A DNA stretch of 64,000 nt from Apoderus coryli (taxonomy: Eukaryota; Arthropoda; Insecta; Coleoptera; Attelabidae): the NCBI GenBank assembly GCA_911728435.2, contig OU452201.1, positions 19,220,001 to 19,284,000 on the forward strand, read 5' to 3'. Position 1 is the first letter of the stretch, and each line of letters begins with the position of its first letter. A model generated the notes under the pieces. The model searched no databases. It was not told the origin of the DNA and saw only the letters and a list, made by a program, of their open reading frames with translations. The translations under genes and the position numbers were made by a program. Shown here piece by piece: positions 13,501-28,500 of the stretch.

Positions 13501-16500
13501 CTAAAATAAAGATATACATATATTCACTATATGTTATTGTATTACTAGAACTCACCTGTAACCCTGTAAGAGGTAATTTACAAATGCTTCTCCACATTAC
13601 ATACAATATTGCTGCACAAATGAGACTGTACTCAATGGTGCATGGGAAAAGAAACGGTGACGCGTCTTGTACTAAGGATCCAATAATATTAGTTCTACGG
13701 CATTCATACAAAAGATGAGGTCCCTTCAGGCCTCTCGCAACAATATGATGGCCAAAATGTGCTTCTGGAGGATGTTCTTGCGTGACTACAGGCAATCTGT
13801 CAAAAAAATTCGTATAGATAATGTCAGTTTTTTGCTATAATAAACAAAATGTACAAGGGTGGTCCAAATTGCTTGTCGTGAAATGTAAAACTAGAAGAGG
13901 TAGAAAAAATTCTTGAGCTTTTTTTTTGACATAATAATAATGACATAACCACAATTTGGCTAAAGGTATCCAAAAACTATAAAAAAAAAATGGTGCGGCA
14001 ACTTTTTTAGCACATTCCATTGACCAAACGAGATATAGAACAAAGTTTGGTTTTCTTTATGGGGACAGTGGTATATTTTGTTTTACAAAAAATATCAAAA
14101 TTACAGTTATTTTTGATCACCTTGTCTAGGTTCTGATCTTCTAAACGACATGACCTCTTGAACTCCAACCACAGATTCTTTCGTTTTTTACATAAAATTA
14201 ACTGTAATTTTATATCGTTTTAGATAGCATACACCAAAAAATTCAGAAATCATTTTTAAACTGTCGCATAGAAACTTTAAATTCAGGTACAATCAAGCAT
14301 TGCGCGTTGAAAATAGCCGCTACGTTATTATTATTTGTTAAGTACTAACCCCAATATATTGCCTTTATATGGTATCCTGTGTGATATCCTTAACGAATTG
14401 TTCTCCGGATTGTAGAAAGTCAGAATTTCGTGTTTGGTTTCTTGAACTAAGACATTCAACCATACTGACAGATTAGTGCCAATCATATGCATAAGACCAA
14501 ATCGTGCGGCTAACTTGTGTTTGTATACTCGCATTTGCTGTAAAATGAGAAGTGAGTGAGTATTCTTTTTTCGCATTTTGGATTATATATTCATAGTAAT
14601 TAAGCGTAGTTTATGCGGAATCACAGAACATTAATAGGCGACTTCGGAATTCCCGCATATCGGCTGCACTATATGAGCAAGTCCCATATAGTACAGGGAC
14701 GTCTTTACAACAAATTGCCAGTACATTTAAAACATATCTGAAGCTTAAGGCCTCTTGCACACGGACGGCAAACTTGCCGGCCGGCTATGTTGTCGGTCGG
14801 CGAAAAAGCCGGTGACAATTATTTCACATTAGAATAAATGCAATCTTGCACACGAACCTAATTCAGGGACGGTTGCCGGTCGGCTGCCGTCCATGTTATA
14901 TTTTGACCGGCAAACACACGGCGCCCGGTCGGTTTTTATGCCGGAGTATTGTTTTATTACAGACAAGTCTATACACGGTTGCACACGAACGGCTGTTTAA
15001 GAAAATTATTTAATAGGAAAGTCGCAGTATCGTATTTAGTGTGATATGGGATAAGACGTTGGATGAATTTAAAGACAGGAATAAGACTAGATCTGCGTGG
15101 GACGATATTTGCGTAATATTTTTTTAAAACTTTAACGAATTACCACAGAAAGAAAAAGTGGAAAAATATAAACATTTTGATTTTAAATTTTATTAAATTG
15201 TCAAGGCAAAGACCCTTCGTTACTCATAAAATATTCTGTAAAATACTCTCGCAATTAGGTGCCAGTTCTCGTTCTTCTTAGTTTAGTTTGTCGGGGAACA
15301 TCCTCAAGACTTTCTACGTAGAGTGCGTCTTCAGTATCTATGATATCCATGTTTTACCCTTACAAAATTATGCAAAATGCAACATGCTTTGATAATGCCG
15401 ACAGCAAAGTTGTCAGAAACATTTAAAGGGCTAATCTTTAGACGATACTGGATTTTGAAATACGTTTGCCAGCCGAGAGCCGCGCCGGCATCGTGTGAAA
15501 AGTTTTCTCGATTATTTCACCGGTCGGCAAAATAACCGACCGGCAAAGTGCCGTCCGTGTGCAAGAGACCTAAGACTGGGTAACACGACTGTGAGAGGTT
15601 TCATCGTCGGAATGGCGTTGTATTCTTTTGATGACTTTGATCACGTTTACGTAACTTTTGTTTGTTAGTATATATTTGTAATTTGTCAGTTATTATTGCT
15701 TTGTGTTGTGTTATACTCATGTGATATTCTTAATTACTTATTAAGTTACATTATAACATTTTAATTATGTTTTGTATATTGACTTTGCCGATGCAACTGC
15801 TTGTTGGTTGTCGATGGTAGAATAGAGTATTATTATTATTAGTTATTATTATTATTATCCTTGTAGGTACATCACGGTTCAGCTGCACTGATATAACGTG
15901 ACACCCTGCCACTCACTTGAGAACTGCTGATATTAGACAGCAATAAATATAAACACGATAAGAGACTCCTCAAGAACACGTTTTCTTCTATTGTATAGCA
16001 CTGTTCTGTAATTTTGTAATACCTTGGAAGTGTGACTTAACATCCGACAAAAGACCATTAGCTTCATGAAAAGTTTGGGGCAATAGGTCGATCTCTAGAT
16101 TAAAGATGGTCACAAAAGATCTCTTTAGGACAAGTTGAAGAAAGATTAAAAACCCTAAACGATTCCGCTAAAATCTATAATAGTTTTCCAATGCCATAAT
16201 GATAGATAATCGTCCTAGGTTGATATACATGATTAAATAATAACACAATGTTTATTATCAATTTTCTAAGTACTAGTTTATGTTATTAATTATTATTTTT
16301 GACATATATCTACCTCGTTGTTCAAAAAGATGAAATACATTTGTATAAAAATAAACGCCATTCTTGTGGCTGGTGTTAAGGCCAGTAGCATATTGTGACA
16401 TTTAGTGTTTGTTTCTAATTCAAAATATTGTCCAAATTCCAAACCAGAATAAATCATGCTTCCGATTCCAAACGCTAAAAAAAATACTTATCTCAACACC

Positions 16501-19500
16501 GGCATAAAGAATTCTAAAAGAAAAATTATTGAATCCTGCGTTAGATGATAACTAGTGATTAGTATATTGACCGCCTCCGCAAACTTGGATAATAACCAAT
16601 TTTGCTGCTGATCATATTATGATCCTCATCAGATATAATATTTTCTGTGCTCTAATATTACATTATGTATTTACCTACAGCTCCCATTCTCAAATAAAAA
16701 CTCCCATAATGATTCTGCTTTTGAGTTATCAGTGAAATTGATGCCTTTCGAGTTCTTGGTTGATAAGTTTGTGTACTTATTGAGCTTGCCACACTGGTTA
16801 GATTTGAATCATTGTCTGATTCTTCATCTGACATAGTATTGCCCTTTTCATCTTCAGTATCTGAAATTTAAAAAAGTTAAAAAAGTGATAATTTAAATAA
16901 GTAAATACCTAGTCGACTAAGGAATAACGCAAATACATCAAATTGATTTATTTATAATATCTTAAAAAGTATATTACAGTAATTCCAGTACATCCTCTAT
17001 ATACTGTTGTTGTTGATTGGAGACACGATAGACGAAGTACTGTAACGTGCTGACAGAACTTGTATAACCGAAGTTGACAAGAGAAATATTGTATATTTAA
17101 TTATACATTTTTGAAAGCAATGGCGCATATAATAAAAAAAATACTTATTATGATTCTGTTAGCAAAATCAAATCACACATTTTGTCCAAAAGAATATATT
17201 CTAGAGAGATCTGAAATATTTCATGATGAAGATCACAGAGATATCTTAAAAGGTACGAAAACCGTATATGCACCCGAAAGTATTATGAATTGTTCTCTAG
17301 AAAAATTTACGAATCGAAGAAAGAAAAGACTTATGTGTAGAGGTGATAACATTAAATTGGAGCAACCCAACTATGGAGTTTTCTATCACTATCCAGAGGA
17401 TTTCATTAAATTACCAAATAGACATAAAAAGAGAGGAGGATTTAGTAATATTTCTCTTAATAGAATCAGTAAAAATCAAAAGAAATATCGTGGTGTTGCT
17501 GATTTAATCAAAATTGCGGTTTTAAATGCAACATCTCAAAAAGATGAGAGTGGCGTAAAAAGGGTTTTAGATACTATAGAGAGTAAAAATAATTCTTGTA
17601 ATAAACCGTATAAAACTGTTACGGAAAGTCCTATATTTTGGCATAACGAGGCGACAGAAATTGAAGTAATAAATTACCAAGGTAAACTAGTGACGTTAAA
17701 AAATTGCTCAATATTTTTAACAAAAGTGATTTTATAATTTTTTATCCCCACTTTTAGCTAAACTAATGAAAAAGTATATGAATCTAAATATAGATCCTTG
17801 TACAGATTTTTATGAGTTTGCTTGTGGTAACTGGAAGAATTTTTATACTATTCCAGCAGACAGGTAAATTATAGACAAATATATAAGTATATGAATGAAG
17901 ATATGTAATTATTGATTAAAAATTCATCACGTAGATCTTCCTACGATACTTTTGAAATTATTCGCGAGAATTTGGACTCTGTACTAATGCAATTGTTGGA
18001 AAATCCAACTAATTCACCTAGAAATGAATGTAAGAAAAATCCTTTCGTAGATGATATTTTAAATGAAAATTACATACCTACTGACAAGAGTGATCCACAT
18101 ATTAAAGTGAGAAATTTGTATAAATCTTGCATGCAAGAGCAAATCCTGGAGAAAAGAGGTTATTTACCGCTAATGAATGTTATTGAAGGACTTGGTGGAT
18201 GGCCATTGTTGAATGCAAATTGGAGTTCTGCAGATTTCGACTTGATTTGGTTAATGGCAAGGTAATAATACTCGATAAATAAAGAAAACCTACAAACCAA
18301 GCAGATAACTCGAACTTAAAAATCTTATGTTTATAGTTTTTGTTTAAAAATTCGAAATTTTAAAGAAAGCGTTTAGAAAAATTTTTAGTTACGCGCTCGC
18401 AAAAAATCAGCTTAATATTTTGAATAGGTTACGCCTTCTAAATAGTGACGTGTTAATTTCCCAATGGATTGGGCCAGATATGAAGAATGCAAATCAATAT
18501 ATCGTCCATATAGACCAAACAACATTGGGTCTACCATCCAGAGAATACTATTTAGATTCGAAAAATGTGAAATACGTAACTGCCTACAAAGTGCTACTGA
18601 TGACAGTGATTGGATATATGGGAGGTGATAGAAATGTAGCTGAAAAGGTAGGAAAGAAAGGTGTATAAATTATATAATGAGTAACTTTAACACATTTCCT
18701 TGATATTATGATCTGCAGATGGTATCTTACGAACACGAGGCAATATTTTATTTGACATGATTGCTTTCCATAATTGTTATACCTTAACGTATTATTTATA
18801 CTAATATACAAAAGTCTTTATACAAAAGTCTTTATATTTTCATTTCTAAAGGTTTCGTCTATAGGTACAAATTTGAAGAAAAGTTTTCCGAAATCAAAAT
18901 TAGCAGAGTAATACGTTGATTTTTTTATCCATTCTTTCACATTTCATTATTTCGTTAAAAAAAAATAATTTATTTAACAATTTTGGGTATTATTTTTACA
19001 AAAAAATGTATTTAAGTATAGTCAAATATTTCCTTTATAAATATGGTAATACATTCTTAAATCCGAAATTTTTAGGAAGTAGATGGAATTATTGCATTTG
19101 AAACACAATTAGCGGAAATAATGGCTTCAACTGAAGAAAGGAAGAATATTTCAGAAGTATATTTACGTACAGATTTGGCATCAATGACACTCTATTTTCC
19201 ACAATTTGACTGGAAATCATATTTTGACATAGTGTTGGGTGAAAATGTCGATTTAGAAACACTAGTTGCATGTTATTGTGCTCGGTATTTACACGAAATG
19301 CTGTATATCCTAAGTAATACTAGTCCACGATTATTACAAAACTATATTATTTGGAGATTTGTCAGACACAGAATAAATAACTTAGGTAATAATTATTTAT
19401 ATTGATAAGTCTTTCCTAAGATCATAATCTTTAACCTGCTATTAAATTACTGTCACTAAGTTTCATTTATATAAATTATTTTGGGGTACATCGGCAATTA

Positions 19501-22500
19501 TAATCTTAAGATAGAATAGAGTAAGGCACGGTTTTACTGACTAGTACCTCAATTCTTTCTACTCAGTTTTCCAAAATACAGACCCAGATGTCGATAAACA
19601 GTGAATATGTGCGGAATAACCAAAAATTTAATAAATACAATAAAATATTAAATATTTGGGAACACGTAATGCCCCGCAGCTAGATGACAATTTCAAAACA
19701 TGCCTCGTAATATCGTTTATTTAACATACATTTATTTTTACTCTTGCCACTTTCATTAATTTTTCCTTACATTAACAAAACTTAAACTTAAATAATTAGT
19801 TCGTGGAACCTATAAATATTTTCAAAAAATGTGAAATGTTACATTTTTTATATCCTCTATTTATATATTCAAATGCTTTTTACCGAAAAAAACATTTGAT
19901 TAAGATTTTAACTGTTACAAATATTTCCGGTACGCCAATGGTGACCAAGCACCAAAGGAGCCAAGTAAAACTTCATTTAGAGAAAAAAAAACTAAAAAAT
20001 ATGCACCTACCGGGAGTTGCTGCCAGACTTCGCATTTCAACCTAACCTAAAACCCGTCATTTATCTTTCTCGTAAGACCCTTGGTGACAAGCTATATTTC
20101 CAAAAAAATAACACCAGATATGTTTTGGAATGAGCAAGTTTTTTATGATACATTTCATAGCTTATATTCTAACAAAGCTATAAATAACTACTCAATATTT
20201 CTGCTATGTTTAGGAAATGTTTTTTGTAGTTTTTAACCCCTTTTCACAACACTCTTTTCGGGCGCTAATGTGATCTAATTTTTTTTTGGTTAATGTTTTA
20301 AGTTATACTTTATTAAACCAATGGAAAATTATTCTATACTTCGGATAAGTTTAAGATGTATGAACTTTTTAAATTCTTGAAACCTTTTTTAAACTCTTTG
20401 CCTACGCTCCATGTTTCCTAAAAGTGACTAACTGACAGACAGATATATTTTTTAAACTACTTAAATACGTATAAACCTCAGCTACTAAATGGTTTCACGT
20501 ATTTACACAGAAAAATTTACAGACAAAAGATTTTTGGAAGCAAGACAACGTTTCAACTCTATCTTACTTGGTAAAGAAAAGGAACCGTCTCGTTGGCAAT
20601 TTTGCGTTACCGAAGTGAACGCACATATGGGTATGGCATTAGGCTCGTTATTTGTGCGAAAATATTTCGACACAACCAGTAAGGATGATACAACTATAAT
20701 GACACAGGAATTACAAGCGGCTTTCAAAGAATTATTGAAAGAAAACACATGGTTGGATGAATACACAAAGGAATATGCTAGAATGAAAGTTGATGCAATG
20801 GATTTGAAGATTGGTTTTCCAGATTTCATACTAAATAATACAAGTAAATTAGCCTAATAGGATTTTATCAGTATTTATCAATTTTTTTTTAAGAAAACAT
20901 GAGATGCTCTTCTTCTTCAACGCACACAACTATATAGTCATCAGTTGCGACAGCTTTCTTACCATAGAATCAATCAAAACACTACATTCAAAATGTAATC
21001 GTATTTTAGAACTAGCGGATCGCTACTATGATGTTGTAATTCATCCCAATTATTTCTTTGAAAACGTATTAAGTATCCTACGGCATATGACTAGAGTAGA
21101 ACAAAACCGTTTAGGATCAGAAGTGAATCGAACAACATGGAGTACACCACCAGCAGTTGTAAATGCCTATTACAGCAGGAATAAAAATCAAATAATGTTT
21201 CCAGCAGGTATAACTTACTATAGTATGAAAAAATCTTATTAACAATCCACAAAAAATTGTAGGTATGCTTCAACCTCCTTTCTACCATAAACATTTTCCT
21301 AGAGCTTTAAATTTTGGTGGTATTGGAGTTGTGATAGGCCACGAAATAACTCATGGATTTGACGACAAAGGTAAACTAATAGTTTAAATAATAAGCAAAA
21401 AAACATTTGCGTTGCAGCTTTGTTCGGCTTTCGTTTCTGGATTGCTGTATATTATTAAGCAATCAATTAATATTGTACGACACGAATGATTTATATGCTT
21501 AAATTCTAATGATTTGACTGCTCTTCTTCGTTTCAAACGATCTGTTAAAATTAAAAAATGGTGTAGATACCTACCTGGTACATGCAGATACAAAATTTAA
21601 CCAGCTTTTTTTAGGTAGACTTTTTGACCAAGCAGGAAATCTTTATATGTGGTGGAGAGAATCCTCAATAATAAAGTTTTATGAAAAAGCTCAATGCTTA
21701 ATTGACCAGTATAGGTATGATAACTAAAATTATTGTTCTTTGTTTATTGTTTTTTAATTAACGATATATTTAAGCCAGTTCATCTTACCAGAAATAAAAA
21801 TAGCCTTAGACGGTTATATGACTCAAGGGGAAAATATTGCAGACAATGGTGGTTTGAAAGAAGCATTTAGAGCTTATGAAACCTGGTTAAAACTAAATCC
21901 AAATACAATAGAAACAATGCCTGGTACTATCATTTAAAATGAGAGAAATTCATGTTACATTAAAGATATTGTTTTTCTAGGTTTAAAACTAAATGGAAAA
22001 CAGTTGTTTTTCCTCAATTTTGCTCAAGTATGGTGTGGTCAACAGAGAATAGAAGCGGCTAAAAATAGATTAAAAACGTCCGTTCATTCTCCGGGAATAT
22101 TTCGCGTTATTGGTGCACTTAGTAATTCTGTAGAGTTTGCGAAAGTGTACAACTGTCCAAACCATACTGCAATGAATCCACAAAATAAATGTATTATTTG
22201 GTAAGAAGAATAGATATGAAAAGATATTAACTAAGTATTACAAATATATTTTATTAAATTTTATTAAATTGTAATTTACAAATATTTAATTAATTGATCC
22301 AAATGTTTGCCAGGCAAACAGTAATATTTTAAGTAGAAAACAGTTTTGGTCTTTTTGTTAAAAGACCCAACCCATCCCAACCCTGTTGAGTTAAACTTAA
22401 CAAAAATCAAACAGAATCACACTCTCTTAATGGACTTGAAAATATGGTAACATGCCAATCTTAACACAAAGAACTTGAAAGGATTAGGGCTGGTTTTATA

Positions 22501-25500
22501 ACAAAAATTGGTTTGTGAGTTTTGGTAGGTTATTTTTGGATATTATCAAATAAAAGTATTTGCAATTTTAGAAATAGAGTGCACTATTTTTTTTTATTAC
22601 TTCAATGGGTGAGTCTTATTTTTATAACAGTGTAACTTCGACTTCGTATTGCCAATATCAGTACAAAAATTATATGAAGCAATTCACATAATATACAGTG
22701 TGTTTCAAAAAGACGCGGCAATATTTATTTTATTTTTTTTAATATAAAATAAATTACACTATTACTTACTATCATTATTTTTTTGGCTTTTCTTCCACAG
22801 TCTTTTATCTCTCAATAGTACAATATACATGTAAAGCAGAAAAAGCATACTTCCAATATAAAGGTACAAGTAGTATGCTTCATAGAAACCTGGGGGAATG
22901 TATGTAGAAATGACTTCCGCCATCGGAAACGCGGTCCCCATGACCACCAATAATTTCCCGTAGAGGGCTGACAATGCTGTTGCCAAAGCATCCCTGAAAC
23001 CAATTTATACAGAATGATACTATACTTATAAGTCTTGTGTACTATGTAATTTAATCCAACCAAGTACAAAAATTTATTTGTAGGAAATATGTCACGGTTG
23101 TTGACTGTTATCTGTTAAACGTCTCGTTGAAATTGAAACACAATAATTAACAAACTGGGTAATATTTTCATAAATACGATAGTTTCCGTTCTCAACAAAT
23201 CACTTCGTATAATATGTTTTTAATATTATAAAGATTGGACTGTTGGCTACGACATCCCGGCAAAAACAATAATTTTGTTTTAAACGAGAAATATTTTTGG
23301 AGCTAGCGGACAAATCCATACATTTGGGATTGTCAGCCTGTAGGCGTTATAGACCAGGGTCGATAATTTTAAAAATGGTAAAAAGTGAAAAAAATTATAG
23401 TAGGATGATACCCATTGGAAAAGGTAGAGAATATAACAAAAATGAAAGGAAAAATAAATTAAGGGGAATCTGGGGTCGGGAAAGGGGAGGGGTGAGTTTT
23501 TAAGGGTAAAAAACGGTTAATCTCGATTTCCGGTAAAACTGCAAGTCCTATGAAAAAAAGTTAAATGACAAAGTTGTAGCTAATAAAAAGATCTACAACT
23601 TTTGTATCAACACTTTTTTCACATAACCTCAAAATTTATGTGAAAAATTCGAATAACGGAGTTTTTGGTTTTTATTTTTATCTTTCGCAAGAAAATTAAT
23701 TTTTTCACGAAATTTGGTGAAAATTTACCTTTGTATGTCCCAAACATACAGTAATTTTTTTGATTTAAACTATTAAGTTTTTTACCTTATTTTGACTTAA
23801 TATCGAAAAAGCACCCTAATTTTCAATCGAAAATTCTCACGTCAAAATATCTGCTTTTTTAAAAAAGTTGGTGTGTTTTTTCTTCGTTGAAATCTCTACT
23901 TTCTGATGGTATAAAAAATATATACACTAGTAGTGATATATATACACTGTAAATATATACACTAGTAGTGTATATATTTTTTTATACCATCAGAAAGGAG
24001 AGATTTCAACGAAGAAAAAAGCAGATATTTTGACGTGAGAATTTTCGATTGAAATAATAAATAATAATTTTCTTAGAACATTTACCAAAATGTTCTAAGA
24101 AAATGCAAATAATGAAACAAACTCGAATCCGAATTTTTGTTTTTTTCTAATTACTTCTCCATTAGTCTCTTTGATGGCATTTCTTCATCGTTAGACAAAC
24201 AAACCTTCCCGATTGTAGTGGATCTTCGAAATCTTCAAAACCATCACCGTCTTCATCTCCAAGATTATTTCCGGTCTGCACTGGTTCTTCGTCCACAATT
24301 TCAATAAAATATAGTCAGTACCTATCTGTCGACGCATGTCTCAGTCAAAACCCCGTGTATAGTTTAAGCCAGTAATTTTGTCCGCTGTGCCAGAAAATTA
24401 TTTCACCTTTATTATATTTAAGGACACACATTTCCTTTGTAAAATATTTTTTATGCTGATGATTGAATTTTGTTTGTAGACCTATTTAATTTGAATTCAA
24501 TCCATTATGCCTGAGTAAAAACCTTCGTTGATGTAGCTTTAATATTTTAATTATTGCTCTAAGAATAACGCAAATTTATATAAACGTTTCATTAAGGAAA
24601 AAAAAAATAAGGTAAATTATAATAGTCCTGTTGAAATTTTAATGTAAAAACACGGAAAATCAATACTAAAGAAGAGGGCGCCGAAAAGGAATTCCAAGAA
24701 AGATTGGGTAAAACTTTCATGTTTTCTCACCATTATGTTTTTAGAATTTCAAAATTACCTACGATGTTTTCATGGGTATCAAGATGAAAATAATAATAAA
24801 AATATAGAAACCTACAAAAAATAAAAATAGGGACTTTGAAGATGGTTAGAATGTAATGAAATGACCGAATCTCTGGCTCGAGAACGGGGAAAATATTTAC
24901 ATAATTGCTGAATGACTGTAAACGTCCAGAAATTCGACGGAACCATCCAATTTTGGAAGTAGTGTATTGTCATAATATATAAAAGCATCGCAGGAGTAGG
25001 TAAAATGATTAAATTCTGGTTACTGTCGTTTGTATCATCATCTACCCAAATTATTTATTTGGGAAAACTTCGTTTAAGCTGAAGCATACTGAAAAAATGT
25101 GTACCTGTCCTGTAGTGAAATTACAAACTATTTATTCTCACATAAGTGAATTTTGAAATAAGAATCAGCCAGCAAAATAGCCGACTACATAAAAAAATAT
25201 GTATGATCCTCAATAGAACCTGATTGGGTCGCAGTGGAAGATCACTATTGAACGTAATCATGAAGGTTGCAGTGCTTTAACTTAGAAAGTCAACAGTTAC
25301 TTTAATCTTATAACCCTTGGAACCAATCGCAAACCGTCAGAAATTGGTGCAATTTGTATTTACTGCACTCGCATGCGTTGTCGGATGGCTTGAAATTTAA
25401 ACGCAATTATTAATTTGGGTATCAGCAACGCATCGGACAGTGATCTCTAAGCCTTCGGTCGTAGACGTATGGTGCCAAAGTGTAATGAAAGTTATAAAAG

Positions 25501-28500
25501 GAATTTGAGTCCGTAAATATAATAAAGTAAATATAATTGTTGTGGCATAGCGGACTAAATATCTAGCTACCTAAATACAGCATTGTGTTCAATTTAGCGT
25601 TAAAATGATTTTTGCCTAAACATTGGATTTTTCGATCACGGTACGGTGAGATGTGTAGTGCTGTGTAAATTGTATGGTTTACATATATCTGCTGGTATAC
25701 GAATTCGTCAGGCTGTGATTATTTCAACATAATCCCATGTGTATATAGGCAAAGCCAGTAATTTTTTCTCTATACCACAAAAACTATTTTTACTTTATTA
25801 TGTTTAGATACACACATTCCTTTAATAATTTTCAGCAATAAAAATGTTTAAGGTTATGATTTTACTTACGCTCCAAGTTGTTTCCACTCATGTTGTTTCT
25901 CAGCTCTAGATAGTCTTCTTGCAATAGGATATTGGTGATGAGGGTAATAATATCCAGGCACAGCCAATGGTCCGGGTGATATGGGTCTATAAATTATGTT
26001 AAAAAGTATAAATTAAATGAAAACTAGTAGGTACATCTAGTAAAATAATTTAAATCAGATTTCTTCCTTCCAGGATTTTGTAATTTGTTCCAAATAAGTG
26101 AACAGCAAAAATATATTCCCAAGAACGCAAGTTATATACCTACACACATAACCCTGCCTAGCCTGTAGGTGTACCAAATAATGTTTCGGTTGCTTACGTG
26201 AAAATGGAAAAATCAGAAAAGCGCGCGGTCATCTTCTATTTGACAGGCCTTTTTCAAAATATTTAAATCGAGGATCTATCTGCATAAGACAGTACTGTAT
26301 CGACAAATTGTTTATTTAGTGATTTATCCTTAGATAAACTGTTTCTTTCGTGCGAGAAACTCAATATTCCATATAGTTTATTTGGTTTGAGTTATTCAGT
26401 ACAAGCCTTTTCATCATCGAATTCAATTCAAAATACACCTTTAGTTGGAAAATGTAAATTAATTATTCTATCTGACATAACGATAGTCTTTACTTCTTTT
26501 ACTTAAATAATTATTATTGGGTCTTTAAAATGGAACATTATTCTATCGCTGAGAAGATTAACATACTTCTGGTATATGGATTATGTAAGTTGTATGAGTC
26601 TCAGGGTCTACAACTTAGAGAAACGGGTAGTTTGCATGGAAATAATGTTAATAGAGGGCACCAACGTACAATTAGGACTGCTGAGCTCGAAGAGGTAGTT
26701 TTAAACCGAATTGAAGATGATCCAAAGTTAAGCTGTAGACGCTTGGGATTATGATTTGAGGTTTCCAAAATTTCAATTAATAACATTCTACGAGAGTAGT
26801 TACTCCATTTGTATCATGTCCAACAGGTCGGCTGACGTTTTGCCGTTTCATCGAGACAATGAGAATACCAAAAGAAAACTTCGATAAGAAAATTTTATTT
26901 ACGTTCACGAGATCGGGATTTAGATGTTTACATAACGAACATGTGTATAGCGATGAAAAGCCCCATGCCTTTGTGGAATGATCTAAAATTTAATTATATT
27001 TTGTGGAATCGTCTATAACGACTATATACCTTACTAAAGAATGTTTTATAAATATTTTTGGATCTAAAAAGTAATTTCCTGTCTAAAAATAAATAGTTAA
27101 TTCGTACTTTGCCGGTGGTCGAATCAAAACATGTTGTGATTTGGAGAGTTTTGATGCTGATGATTGACTCATACTTTCTGGGGACACAATAAGGGCTTGC
27201 GGAGACGCTGGTGATGGTAATAACGGATCTCCTGTTCCTAGTAATGCACTGCTTCCACTCCCTCCACTAACATTTTGCGGCGGTATGGTTGGCCAACTGG
27301 AAGAGATAAATGATTTTAAAGTGAATTATGGTATGGTGCAAATACATATCTTATGAAATATGGCGAGACTTTTATACAAGGTTGCTGTTTTGGGAAGGAT
27401 ACAAGAATTTTGTTGTAGTGTTTGTAATATTCAAAAATTCAATTTAAATATTTGTTTATTTCGAATATTATTAAACAAACTAAAAAATCTGAATAGGAAA
27501 CTATAAAAAAATACCGATGACAAAATTGTATCAGAGTAAAAAAACACCCTCGTATGGTCCAACGAAATGATTTCCCACTGTATACTGGCGATTTCCTTCA
27601 TGCCAGGCAAATTATGGTGAACCTGGTTTTGTCCATGAACAAAATATTGCTAATCAAATTTGGATTTTGCCTAAATCGTTATATAAATCAATTTGCGTAT
27701 AGTCGTTATAGTCTCAATTGAAATCGTAAAAAGCTTTGGGCGCAATACATCTATCAGTTTGGAGGCATGGGCGTATCATTGTTTTAGCGAAAATAAAATT
27801 ATATACATAATATATTTGGTGTTTGAATAATTTTTTGTAATCGGGTTTTATGAGCTCCAAATCATCTCGATCGGATTGAATATACAGTAGTAAGGCGGCA
27901 AACTGAGAACAGCATATGCTTGAGTTAGGTAAATTTGTTGTGTTGCATATTCTTTTTTGAAATTAAATGATTTTATTGTATCAAGTAATTCTTTCTTTGT
28001 CGACTTTGTTTTATAGTAATAGTTAATTCTTTCTCTGTCATAAAATTCTTAATATCTCGACTCGATAAATTGTTGACACTGATAATTTAGTCAGCTCGTT
28101 ATTTTTTACAGATATCTCAATAACATTCTTCTTCATGTTCGTTTTAAAGACTAAGATATTTAAAATTATTCGCTGACACTGCACATGTAAATCTGTAAAC
28201 TGAGACACTGGAAATAAATATGTCTCTCGACAACTACCACAATCCAAGAGATACTAATAATAAAATATCAAGCAGGACTAATACAAATGGTAACACACCC
28301 AGAGTGCATAATGTGGCACGTTCAAAATACCCATTGTGATGAAGCAACTACTTGATCAGCTATATATCTGACTGGTTGGATTTTTCTTATTCTCTTTCAT
28401 CCATTGTTAGTCTCTCGGTGTTTTACAAATATTCAGGTTCGCTCATCAAGGCAACGCTCAATAACAACATGCTATTAAGTTATGAAATGCCCTGGTTTTG

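Noticed and set aside
16600..16650. CTGATGA followed by a perfect stem GATCAT/ATGATC on the minus strand
   Set aside because: The GAAA box is absent (GCAGCAAAA follows), so it cannot be called hammerhead-like.
17111..17119. Peptidase start at TTG 17111
   Set aside because: An ATG follows nine bases later at 17120 and gives a better signal-like N-terminus.
20503..20829. 108-codon ORF antisense to the peptidase
   Set aside because: It is a shadow of peptidase exon 6, whose plus-strand reading matches the M13 family.
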